A stretch of 64,000 nucleotides of DNA, taken from assembly GCA_027587225.1 (NCBI GenBank), contig JAPDDQ010000014.1, positions 62,001-126,000 of the forward strand, read 5' to 3'. The notes beneath the pieces are model-generated. The model did not search any database. It saw only the letters and a program-made list of their open reading frames with translations, and was not told where the DNA came from. Within the stretch, counting starts at the first letter, position 1. Each line of letters starts with the position of its first letter. This document shows, piece by piece, positions 8,507-16,641 of the stretch. Position numbers and translations under genes: made by a program. The stretch comes from Solirubrobacter taibaiensis. GTDB taxonomy: Bacteria > Actinomycetota > Thermoleophilia > Solirubrobacterales > Solirubrobacteraceae.

Positions 8507-9801
8507 GCAGCCTTCCCCCCGGTCCGCCGCGCCCCCATCTCGCGCAGACGATCGGCTGGCTCACGCGCCCCGGCCCGTACTCGCGCCGCATGCGCGAGCG
8601 CTACGGCGACGTCTTCACCATCCACGTCGAGCAGCGTGCCCCGTGGGTGATGCTCGGTCACCCGGACCACGTCAAGCAGGTCTTCACCGGCGACCCCAAC
8701 GTCCTGCACGCGGGCGAGGGCAACAACATCCTCAAGCCCCTGCTGGGTGCGCGCAGCGTGCTCCTGCTCGACGGCAAGGAGCACATGCAGCACCGCAAGG
8801 CGCTGCTGCCGCCGTTCCACGGCGAGCGCATGCAGGCCTATGGCGACATGATCCGCGCGATCGCGCAGGAGGAGGTCGCGAGCTGGCCGGTCGGCACGCC
8901 GCTGGCCACCCGCCTGCGCACGCAGGAGCTCACGCTCGAGATCATCATGCGCGCCGTCTTCGGCTCCCGCGACGAACGCCTGCGCGAAGCCCTCCACGGC
9001 CTGCTCGAGTTCGTCGGCCGGACCAGCACGCTCGTGCTGTCCGTGATGGGCGGCAAGCGCGCGAACACCGCCGTCTTCGACCGCGTCCGCGTGCCGGTCG
9101 ACGCCCTGCTCGGCGAGCTGATCACCGCCCGCCGCGCCGACCCCGACCTCGAGGAGCACGCCGACATCCTCTCGGTGCTGCTGGCCGGCACCGACATGGA
9201 CGACGCGACCCTCAAGGACGAGCTGCTGACGCTGCTCGTCGCCGGCCACGAGACCACGGCCACCGCGCTCGCCTGGGCGCTCGAGCGGCTCGCCCGCCAC
9301 CCCGGCGCGTGGGAGCGGCTGCGCGAGGGCGACGACGACTACCTCGACGCCGTGTGCAAGGAGACGCTGCGGCTGCGCCCGGTGCTGCCCGGGGTGATCC
9401 GCATGCTCAAGGAGCCGTACGAGATCGCCGGCTACTCGCTCCCCGCGGGCATCGCCGTCGTGCCGTCGATCCACCTCATCCACACCCGCGCGGACGTCTA
9501 TCCGGACCCGCTCGCGTTCCGCCCGGAGCGGTTCTTGGAGAAGCCGGCGGGGACCTACACGTGGATCCCGTTCGGCGGCGGCGTGCGCCGCTGCCTCGGC
9601 GCGACCTTCGCGCTGTTCGAGATGAAGTGGGTGCTGCGCGCGATCGCCGACGCCGTCGTGGAGCTGCAGCCCGGCACGCCGCACGCGGAGGACACCAAAC
9701 ACCGCTCGATCACGCTCGCGCCGAAGGCCGACGGCCGCGTCATCGTGGCGCGACGAACAGCGCCTGTGCGCCGCGCGCAACCGGTCCCGTCCGGTCGCTG
9801 A
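8503..9801 (+). CDS. cytochrome P450
   Basis: A 432-residue soluble P450 with all hallmarks: I-helix AGHETT at 247-252, the ExxR pair Glu287/Arg290 in KETLRLRP, the PERF segment near 341, and the heme loop FGGGVRRCLGA with Cys364 as thiolate ligand. It would hydroxylate or otherwise oxidise a hydrophobic substrate using external ferredoxin and reductase, neither of which is encoded nearby. The ATG overlaps the stop of the universal-stress-like gene. The 3' end overlaps the convergent thioesterase by 62 bases. Confidence 0.96.
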   Translation: MSSLPPGPPRPHLAQTIGWLTRPGPYSRRMRERYGDVFTIHVEQRAPWVMLGHPDHVKQVFTGDPNVLHAGEGNNILKPLLGARSVLLLDGKEHMQHRKALLPPFHGERMQAYGDMIRAIAQEEVASWPVGTPLATRLRTQELTLEIIMRAVFGSRDERLREALHGLLEFVGRTSTLVLSVMGGKRANTAVFDRVRVPVDALLGELITARRADPDLEEHADILSVLLAGTDMDDATLKDELLTLLVAGHETTATALAWALERLARHPGAWERLREGDDDYLDAVCKETLRLRPVLPGVIRMLKEPYEIAGYSLPAGIAVVPSIHLIHTRADVYPDPLAFRPERFLEKPAGTYTWIPFGGGVRRCLGATFALFEMKWVLRAIADAVVELQPGTPHAEDTKHRSITLAPKADGRVIVARRTAPVRRAQPVPSGR

Positions 9802-10495
9802 GCACGGAGGAGGCGATTCCCGCCCCGCCTTCGGCGATCTGGGTCGCCGCGTCGAGCAGCACCCACTCTCCGGCCGGCGCGCGCAGGAAGTGCACGGTGA
9901 GCTCCGTGTTGACGAACAGGTAGCGCCCCCAGTCGAGCACGCTGGAGACGCCGCTCGCGCTGTCGGCGACGGCCATCACCCGCTGTCGCGGCGAGGGCTC
10001 CTCGCCCTCGACCAACGGCGTCTTCATCCGCGTCCACACCGTCGCCGGCCCCTGCTCCTGCCACTCGCCGCGCGCCCAGCGCCACTCGATCGAGTGCGCA
10101 TACCCGAACGTCTCACCGAGGACGGGCGGCGGCACGGACTCTTCCGCCGGCAGCTCCGGCGGCGCGAGCTCCTCGGTGCTGACCGGAGCAGGGCGCACGC
10201 GCCACGCCCGGGCGCGCATCACCTCGCGCCCGTCGACGGCCAGCGTCCCCGCGAGCAGGTCGACCGACCGCCCGGGCCGCTCGACCGCCGTGCTGACGAC
10301 CAGCTCCCCGATCGGGACCGGGCCGAGGATCTCGATCGTGATCCGCGCGATGACCAGCTCTGAGGGCTCGAGCTCGAACGCGCGCATCAGCAGCGCCGAA
10401 GGCGGCCCCGCGTGCTGGTGCTTCGGGTCCCACGGTCCGGAAGTCCGCTCCGTCGCCTGGAAGCGCCCGTCGCCCACGTCGACGTAGAAGCTCAC
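9740..10495 (-). CDS. acyl-CoA thioesterase family protein (TesB-like)
   Basis: A 251-residue double-hotdog-like protein. The N-terminal half has GPWDPKHQHAGPPSALLMRAFE, the conserved helix of acyl-CoA thioesterase-like proteins, and the C-terminal half has the matching SVLDWGRYLFVNTELTVHFLR segment. It likely hydrolyses acyl-CoA or acts as an acyl-binding hotdog protein. The start is GTG. It lies 42 bases downstream of the large NACHT gene on the same strand and converges on the P450 gene. Confidence 0.82.
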   Translation of the reverse strand: MSFYVDVGDGRFQATERTSGPWDPKHQHAGPPSALLMRAFELEPSELVIARITIEILGPVPIGELVVSTAVERPGRSVDLLAGTLAVDGREVMRARAWRVRPAPVSTEELAPPELPAEESVPPPVLGETFGYAHSIEWRWARGEWQEQGPATVWTRMKTPLVEGEEPSPRQRVMAVADSASGVSSVLDWGRYLFVNTELTVHFLRAPAGEWVLLDAATQIAEGGAGIASSVLSDRTGPVARGAQALFVAPR

Positions 10496-13400
10496 AACCG
10501 AGCGACGAAGAGAGAGGAGATTGCGTGACGCATAGCGCTAGGTTCGCGGGAAGAATTCGAGGCGAGCCCATTCGCTCTCCTCGAGTTGGCTTCGCCGTCG
10601 AGCGAGAAGCTCTTGAGTGCTGCTCGACACCTGACTTCGACAGTGGGAATCGGGGTCCTTCATTTGTCGATTCACCCTCACGGCAACACTTTCACTGTAG
10701 CGTTGAGAGACGCCTGCACGAAGAATTAGTCGCAGCGCGAATTGACACGTCTCGGGATCACTCGCCAGACGGTCAACCCACGGGCCTAGCGGGTCCTCGT
10801 TGAGCAGGCGCAGCAGTTCACCCCACTGTCCGGCGCCGGGGTGCACCATCCAGAGCCCAGGGCGCTCCAAGTGACGGTTACCTGCCAGGCTACTGACCAG
10901 CACCTTATGCAGATGAGGGTCCTCTGGGTACGCGACGGCTAGCCCAATGAGCTCGTCCAGGACCCGCCCACCACCCGCCGTGGAACCGTACGCGGGCCAC
11001 TGCGAGAGCAGTCCTATCACCACACGCAGTCGATCAGCTCCCTCGCTTGCAAAGTCTATCGCGGCAAGCAAGCCGTAGTCAACGTAGTACATGTCACTGC
11101 TGTCAAGACTTTCCAACAGCTTCTCCATGATCGTGGCTGGCATCTTGTAGTCGCCTTCAGACGCCGCAATCACGCTGGGAACAATCCCTGTAGCGTTGTG
11201 CGCGAAGAATCGCCTTGCTTCGGGATCAGTCGCGCCGCTAAACAACTGACAGTATGCTTCGACGAGATCCTCGACGCTCGCCAGTGCTGGTGAGGATTCC
11301 GATGCCGCAATCGGGAATCCCCGCTGAGCCACTGTCGCGTCGAATGGCCACCTGCCGGTCTGGCTCACCCACTCAAGGTCTTCGCGCGACACCCCACGTT
11401 GTCGCCACCTTACTTCCGCTTCCCGCCAATGTTCGATATCACCGTAGGTACCGCCGGCGGCAAGCTCCGCACGCGCTAGTACCTCTTCTGCGGCGCGAGC
11501 CGAACCCACGCACGCGGCAAGCGGCCACGGCATCGCAATCCCGCTCACCGCATGCACGCCGTACGCCGCGGCCTGTTTCCCTGCAAGCCTCAGCGCGCTA
11601 GCCAGCGAACCGGCTGTTGGGTTCTGACCGAACACAATGACGGCTTTATGAAGGTCCCAAGCATGCCCGGGCACAGCATTAATGTCGTTCAACTTCGTCC
11701 ATGAGTCACTCTCAGTGAGAGATACAATGGACGGTGCCATAATCTCGCCAATCGGAATCGATAGCCGAGGCACCGCATTCTCGATGTTTCGCCTCACGGG
11801 GTGTGTCCGCGCGGCGCGTATTGCTTGAGCCCAGACAGGAAGATCCATGATACGGGCGAGCCGCTCCAGTAGCGCTGTGAGTTCCCACGGAGCAGGCGTA
11901 TTAGCCGTCCACACGTGATCGATCAACTGCGGCACGACCCCGGAAATAGGGACGTCCACTGGGGCATAGATATGCGGTTCTATGAGCTCGGTGCGAGCTC
12001 GTTCGGTGTCGGGCCACCACTGCCCAATAAGCTCTTCGGCGATCGTCTCTCCGCGAGCCGCGAGGGCAAGGACCACGGCCCATGCACCCGTAGGCGAGCC
12101 CGTCGAGTTGCCCCCTACACGAGGAGAAAGAAAATCCTGGTACGTCGTGCGGAGCCGTGGTTCGAATACGGTGGCGAGTCTGCGATGCATATCAGGAACA
12201 GGTTCGTCGACCAGACCAAGTGCCAGTTGCGCGAAGGCCTCGGCGTACCGCGGCTGGCGTCTCGCAGGCCCATCATCGAGAAGGTCGAGTGCCAGACTCG
12301 ATCCAGCGCGCCCCGCGCGAACGAGTGCGTCGTCCGCGATCGTGTTCAGCTCCGCGCAGATGGCGAAGATCGAATCGCGAAGGTACTCGCGAACAGCAAA
12401 ACATTTGCCTGCGGCGAAGAGGAACACGTTCCGCCAAGACGGCACGGGAGCAATGGCTCGCAGTCGACCCGGAATAAGGTCATCGCGCCCGTCCATTATC
12501 CCCTCGGAAGCCATGAACTCCTGAAGGCTGCGAATCTCAAATCCCACTTCCCCCTCCTCGAGACCAACTAGAAACACTAGGCGTTCGCCCGCGGCCTCGA
12601 TTATCTGGTCCCGCACCTGCTCAGCTTCGGTGGCACCGAAGCCTTCTTCGCTCAGTCGCTGACCCACGATGCGCGCAAGATCATCGAGGCTCATCTTGGC
12701 GTCAGCTGCTTCGCCGGTCTCACTCGCCACCTGCAGCAGAAGTCCTACACGCGCATGGATGTTGTCAATGTGCTTCTTATACGCGCGCAACACGTCTGCC
12801 GCTGGGATATCCCGCTCTACTTCGCGCTGATAAATGACGCGGTAGTACTCGTCGAACAACGACCAACGGTCCTCAGGCGGTTGCCCCATTCGGTCCACTA
12901 GCGTCGCCATGATGGTGACCTGCAGCGGGCTTCGCATCAATCGAGCAGTAGCGCTGTGGCGGACTGCCCGGCGGAGTCGGGCTACAGTCGTCTCGCGCTT
13001 GTCAGCATTACCGGCGTGTCGGGCCTCGGCAAGTCGTTCGCCATACATGAGCGCGCGAGAATCAGACAAGGGTGACAGGTAGAAGTGTTGATAGTAGCGG
13101 TCCGAGAAGGCATCGTTATAGCCTTGCGGGCGGCTTGTAGCAACCACAAGAATGTCGGCGTCTGCTGCCGCTAAATCTACCCACAAGTCTTCAATGGCGG
13201 CGAGCACTTCACCGCGATTCGCCGAGGCTGGGACTTCGTCGAGTCCGTCAAGTACTAGAAGCCACGGATAGCGCGACAACCAATCAATGAGCTCGACAGC
13301 TGATACGTCGCGCCCAGACCGACGAGACATCTGACTGGCGACATATCCGAGCAGCGTTGCGGTACGGCCTGCGGCGAGGTCTTCAGCAAACTTACTCAAG

Positions 13401-14487
13401 ACAACTCGCACTGGGAAGCGCCGCACCCCGGGCGCAGGAAGATCACTCGCGAGACTTTGAGTAGCAAGAACAGCCATGGCCTGTCTAACCTCGGGGGAGA
13501 CAGGCGCGTCACTCGATCCAAGGATCTCTGTCCGATAGGCCTGACAGACGTACTGACCCAGCGTCGTCTTTCCTTGACCGGGGCCACCGATTAGAACATA
13601 CCTCCCCAGCCGTGGACGCTTCGAGCTTCCCTTGACGTCGAACGCTTCGCCCGCCGCCAGTCTTTGACCTCCTGCGCGCAATACGCGCGCGACGAAGCCC
13701 GCCCTCGACTCGTCCTCGACCCGAAGGGGTTCTGCTTGTCGATCCGCAGACGCCGGCAAATCAATGAAGACCCGCCCGAGAGGTATTGCCTCGTCCGCAG
13801 CGCGACCTGCTTGCTCCAGTTTTACATACTGATCCGCGAGCAGCTCTTTCTGTAGGAAGGACGCGATCACGTCCTTGAAGTCGACCCGCGTGGGCGAGAA
13901 TTGCGTGACTATTGCGTCCAAGACGTCTCCAGGAGTGATCCAAGCCGCATACGCGGTTCGGATATCGGCCGCGCCGTCTAACAGAGTCCGGATTTTGTCG
14001 TAGTCCCAGATGTCGTAGTCACGCATGCCGAGTTCGCCTGCGATCTCATCGACACGCGTTCGCAGGCGATCACTGAATCCTCGATCACTAACAGGGCTGA
14101 GAACCGCGTTCGTGGCGAAGATGTAGAAGTCGGGGGTCCGTCGACGACCCGTGAGGTACGGGTCCATTTCAGCGTTGAGCGCCTCTAAAGCCCATTGACC
14201 GTCGGGCTTGCGGCCATCGTGTCGTTGCCGGAACTTAGCCTGCACGACGAGGTACCCGTCCCACTCGCGCTGCCCGTACCGCAGTGGCCCTTCGTGGGTT
14301 GCCTCCCGGCCACCGTCGCGTCCGTCTCCAAAGACGACGACGTTCGGTCCAAGGACATGTACGGACAACGCCTGGACGAGCTGCTCAAAGCTTCGCGTAC
14401 TAAGCCGACTAAGTTCGTAATCCATAGCGCAATGAAGCTACATGAAATGTACGAAGACGTGACCGTCTGCGAGAGCAGCGTGGGACT
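10496..14487. other. lower-GC insertion carrying the NACHT gene
   Basis: Base composition shifts within this block: 13081-13140 has 32 of 60 G+C, while 15721-15780 just outside has 48 of 60. Neighbouring genes on both sides are ordinary high-GC metabolic genes. The block holds one gene and fits tightly between two others, which suggests acquisition by transfer. No integrase, tRNA, direct repeat or transposase was seen at the edges. Confidence 0.7.
10538..14425 (-). CDS. PD-(D/E)xK nuclease-NACHT NTPase, probable antiphage protein
   Basis: A 1,295-residue single-chain protein. Residues 1-150 resemble an Mrr-like restriction nuclease: opening FEQLVQALSVHVLG, Asp37 in the GRDGGRE loop, then a strand ending Gln62-Ala-Lys64 (VVQAKF), i.e. 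a D...QxK active site. The NACHT core follows: Walker A GGPGQGKTT (280-288), Walker B LLVLDGLDEVP (389-399) with the NACHT-type DGLDE, and ATSRPQG (429-435), a sensor/arginine position. Residues about 500-680 look like winged-helix/NACHT-associated helices (SLFDEYYRVIYQREVERDI; IRSLQEFMASEG). The remaining ~600 residues are helical and unassigned, perhaps a sensor scaffold. Effector-NACHT-sensor order matches bacterial NLR-like immune proteins. No membrane segments and no clear ribosome-binding site before the ATG. The defence role is inference. Confidence 0.88.
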   Translation of the reverse strand: MDYELSRLSTRSFEQLVQALSVHVLGPNVVVFGDGRDGGREATHEGPLRYGQREWDGYLVVQAKFRQRHDGRKPDGQWALEALNAEMDPYLTGRRRTPDFYIFATNAVLSPVSDRGFSDRLRTRVDEIAGELGMRDYDIWDYDKIRTLLDGAADIRTAYAAWITPGDVLDAIVTQFSPTRVDFKDVIASFLQKELLADQYVKLEQAGRAADEAIPLGRVFIDLPASADRQAEPLRVEDESRAGFVARVLRAGGQRLAAGEAFDVKGSSKRPRLGRYVLIGGPGQGKTTLGQYVCQAYRTEILGSSDAPVSPEVRQAMAVLATQSLASDLPAPGVRRFPVRVVLSKFAEDLAAGRTATLLGYVASQMSRRSGRDVSAVELIDWLSRYPWLLVLDGLDEVPASANRGEVLAAIEDLWVDLAAADADILVVATSRPQGYNDAFSDRYYQHFYLSPLSDSRALMYGERLAEARHAGNADKRETTVARLRRAVRHSATARLMRSPLQVTIMATLVDRMGQPPEDRWSLFDEYYRVIYQREVERDIPAADVLRAYKKHIDNIHARVGLLLQVASETGEAADAKMSLDDLARIVGQRLSEEGFGATEAEQVRDQIIEAAGERLVFLVGLEEGEVGFEIRSLQEFMASEGIMDGRDDLIPGRLRAIAPVPSWRNVFLFAAGKCFAVREYLRDSIFAICAELNTIADDALVRAGRAGSSLALDLLDDGPARRQPRYAEAFAQLALGLVDEPVPDMHRRLATVFEPRLRTTYQDFLSPRVGGNSTGSPTGAWAVVLALAARGETIAEELIGQWWPDTERARTELIEPHIYAPVDVPISGVVPQLIDHVWTANTPAPWELTALLERLARIMDLPVWAQAIRAARTHPVRRNIENAVPRLSIPIGEIMAPSIVSLTESDSWTKLNDINAVPGHAWDLHKAVIVFGQNPTAGSLASALRLAGKQAAAYGVHAVSGIAMPWPLAACVGSARAAEEVLARAELAAGGTYGDIEHWREAEVRWRQRGVSREDLEWVSQTGRWPFDATVAQRGFPIAASESSPALASVEDLVEAYCQLFSGATDPEARRFFAHNATGIVPSVIAASEGDYKMPATIMEKLLESLDSSDMYYVDYGLLAAIDFASEGADRLRVVIGLLSQWPAYGSTAGGGRVLDELIGLAVAYPEDPHLHKVLVSSLAGNRHLERPGLWMVHPGAGQWGELLRLLNEDPLGPWVDRLASDPETCQFALRLILRAGVSQRYSESVAVRVNRQMKDPDSHCRSQVSSSTQELLARRRSQLEESEWARLEFFPRT

Positions 14488-15345
14488 TCATGCAAGCGCC
14501 AGCAGCGCGCGCGCCTCATCCACGGTCGCCAGCCGACGCCCCGCGTCGGTCGCCATGCGAGCGCCCCGCGCCACGAGGTCCCCGTTCGAGCGCGCCATCT
14601 CCCCGTCGGGCAGGTAGAAGTTGTCCTCCAGCCCGACACGGATGTTCCCGCCCAGCGAGAGCGCCGCCGCGAGCAGCCCCCACTGCGCGCGCGAGATCCC
14701 GATCACGCCCCACTGGTGCGGGACGTCCGGCACCTGCTCGGCCATATGGGCGACGTTGCGCGCCGTCGGGCGGATGCCACCGGTCACGCCCATCACGAAC
14801 GACACCTGCAGCGGCGGCGTCAGCGCCCCCATGTCCAGCAACGGGTCCAGCGAGGCGACGTGGCCGGAGTCGAAGCACTCGTGCTCCGGTCGGATCCCGC
14901 AGTCCACCATCGTCCCCAGCAGCGCGCCGATCGTGTCGAACGAGTTCTCGAACACGGCCTTGAAGACGAAGTCCTTGCGCCGTGCCGAGTACTTGGCGTA
15001 GTTCATCGAGCCCATGTTCAGCGCGCCGACCTCGGGCCGCAGCTCGCGCAGGTACGCCTGGCGCGTCTCGATCGGCACGCCCAGCGCGCCCGTCGAGTAG
15101 TTGATGATCAGGTCCCGGCCGACCTCGGCGCGGATCGCGTCGGTGATGGCGCGGAAGTCCTCGATCGCGTACGACGGCGTCCCGTCCGGCGTGCGCGCGT
15201 GGATGTGGACCATCACGCCACCCTCGTCGGCGATCCGCCGGGCCTCGGCCGCGTACTCGGCCGGTGTGTAGGGAATCGCGGGACACTGGTCACGCGAGGC
15301 CAGCGCGCCGGAGATGGCGCACGTCAGGATCACGGGGTCGTCCAC
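14488..15345 (-). CDS. BKACE family beta-keto acid cleavage enzyme
   Basis: A 285-residue 3-keto-5-aminohexanoate cleavage (Kce/BKACE) family protein. It opens VILTCAISGAL, has the metal-binding HxH in GVMVHIHART, the LNMGSMNYAKY segment, and the conserved Glu in VGLEDNFYL. These enzymes condense a beta-keto acid with acetyl-CoA to give acetoacetate and a new acyl-CoA. The GTG at 15345 is chosen because residues before it have no homologous look and run through a hairpin. A shorter paralogue lies at 31205-31900. Confidence 0.9.
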   Translation of the reverse strand: MDDPVILTCAISGALASRDQCPAIPYTPAEYAAEARRIADEGGVMVHIHARTPDGTPSYAIEDFRAITDAIRAEVGRDLIINYSTGALGVPIETRQAYLRELRPEVGALNMGSMNYAKYSARRKDFVFKAVFENSFDTIGALLGTMVDCGIRPEHECFDSGHVASLDPLLDMGALTPPLQVSFVMGVTGGIRPTARNVAHMAEQVPDVPHQWGVIGISRAQWGLLAAALSLGGNIRVGLEDNFYLPDGEMARSNGDLVARGARMATDAGRRLATVDEARALLALA

Positions 15346-15352
15346 CCCGTAA

Positions 15353-15386
15353 GCAAAGCAAGATCCGCGAAGCGATCTCGCTTTGC
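15353..15386 (-). terminator. hairpin downstream of the diguanylate cyclase gene
   Basis: GCAAAGCAAGATC (15353-15365) pairs with GATCTCGCTTTGC (15374-15386) with one mismatch. It lies between the GGDEF gene stop and the BKACE start, where a terminator is expected. A second perfect hairpin, ACCGGC-GAA-GCCGGT, follows at 15405-15419. There is no T-tract. Confidence 0.55.
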
Positions 15387-15404
15387 AAGCCGAACCGGTC
15401 ACGC

Positions 15405-15419
15405 ACCGGCGAAGCCGGT
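15405..15419 (-). terminator. second small hairpin after the diguanylate cyclase gene
   Basis: ACCGGC (15405-15410), GAA loop, GCCGGT (15414-15419): a perfect 6-bp stem in the 90-base gap between the GGDEF and BKACE genes. Together with the larger hairpin it may form a tandem transcription stop or mRNA 3' end. Confidence 0.4.
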
Positions 15420-15438
15420 CGCGAACGGGAAGCGCCGA

Positions 15439-16641
15439 CTACCGCAACGAGCCGTTGCGCGCGCCCTTGTCCACGTACATCGCCCGATCGGCGTGTGCGA
15501 GCAGGTCGGCGGCGGTGGCGCCCTCGGACGGGAACATGGCCACGCCGATCGCGGCCCGCAGCTCCTGCTCGTCGAACGGGGCGGCGAGCCCTTCGCGCAC
15601 ACGGTCGACAAGGTCGGCCACCGGTCGGGTGGCGTCCTCGAGGTCGGTGAGCACGAGCACGAACTCGTCGCCGCCGAGCCGGGCCACGAGGTCGCGTTCA
15701 CGCACGCAGCGCCGCAGCCGGGCGGCCACCTCGCGCAGCGCCGCGTCGCCGGCCGCGTGCCCGCGAGAGTCGTTGATCGCCTTGAAGCCGTCGAGGTCGA
15801 GCATCACCACGCCGACCGAGCGCGAGCGCGTGCCCGCCCGGGCCAGCGCCGCCTCCAGCATCCGCTCGAGCGCACGCCGGTTCGCGAGCCCGGTCAGCGC
15901 GTCGGTGTCGGCCTCGTGGCGCGTGCGCCGGTCCTGCTCCACGCGCGCGGTCACGTCGTCGTAGGAGGCGACCGCGCCGTACTGGGCGCCGTTGCCGTCG
16001 TAGAGCGGGTTGGCGTGCACCTCCACCCACAGCAGCGAGCCGTCCCGGCGCACGAATCGCACGACCTGGCCGCGCACCTCCTCGCCCTTCAGGGCCCGCA
16101 TGAGCGGCAGCCGGTCCTCGCCGAGCAGGTGCCCGCGGTCGTCGAGCAGGTCCACGGGGATGGCGCTCAGCGCGGTCTCCGAGAGCTCACCCACGGACAC
16201 GCCGAACAGCGCGGCCGCGGCCTCGTTGGCCACCACGACGCAGGCGTCCATGTCGACCACTACTACGCCCTCCTGCAGCCCCGCGAGGATCTCGCGGTTG
16301 AGCTGCTCGGAGGCGCGCAGCGAATGCTCGTGCGCCTTCTGCGCCGTGATGTCCGCGAACGCCACCAGGATCGAGCGCGCGCCCAGCGGCGTGATCTGGA
16401 CGCGCCACCAATGGTCCCGCCCTTCCCACTCGAGCACCGCGGGCTCCTGCGCGGCGCAGGCGGCGGCGAGCGCTTCGTCGTCGCTCGGGAGCGCCACCCG
16501 GCGGCGCGCCTCCTCGTTGGCCCACGTGCGCGTCAGGCCACCGCGAAGCGCCCACACCTGGAGCGCGGCGGGCACAGCATCAAGCACATGTCGGTCGGCC
16601 ACGCGCGGAACATTTACCCACTCACACGGGAACGACACCAT
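15439..16641 (-). CDS. PAS-PAS-GGDEF diguanylate cyclase
   Basis: A 400-residue signalling protein. Two PAS-like domains cover about 15-110 (ending ILVAFADITAQKAHEHSL) and 110-235 (AGLQEGVVVVDMD to ASYDDVTARVEQD). The GGDEF domain covers 240-400, with the intact active site GGDEF at 323-327 and an RxxD inhibitory site (Arg314-Asp317) five residues upstream. It should make c-di-GMP and be product-inhibited. There is no EAL domain or membrane segment. The ATG at 16641 overlaps the carboxyltransferase gene by 20 bases; GTG at 16602 is an alternative. Confidence 0.9.
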   Translation of the reverse strand: MVSFPCEWVNVPRVADRHVLDAVPAALQVWALRGGLTRTWANEEARRRVALPSDDEALAAACAAQEPAVLEWEGRDHWWRVQITPLGARSILVAFADITAQKAHEHSLRASEQLNREILAGLQEGVVVVDMDACVVVANEAAAALFGVSVGELSETALSAIPVDLLDDRGHLLGEDRLPLMRALKGEEVRGQVVRFVRRDGSLLWVEVHANPLYDGNGAQYGAVASYDDVTARVEQDRRTRHEADTDALTGLANRRALERMLEAALARAGTRSRSVGVVMLDLDGFKAINDSRGHAAGDAALREVAARLRRCVRERDLVARLGGDEFVLVLTDLEDATRPVADLVDRVREGLAAPFDEQELRAAIGVAMFPSEGATAADLLAHADRAMYVDKGARNGSLR

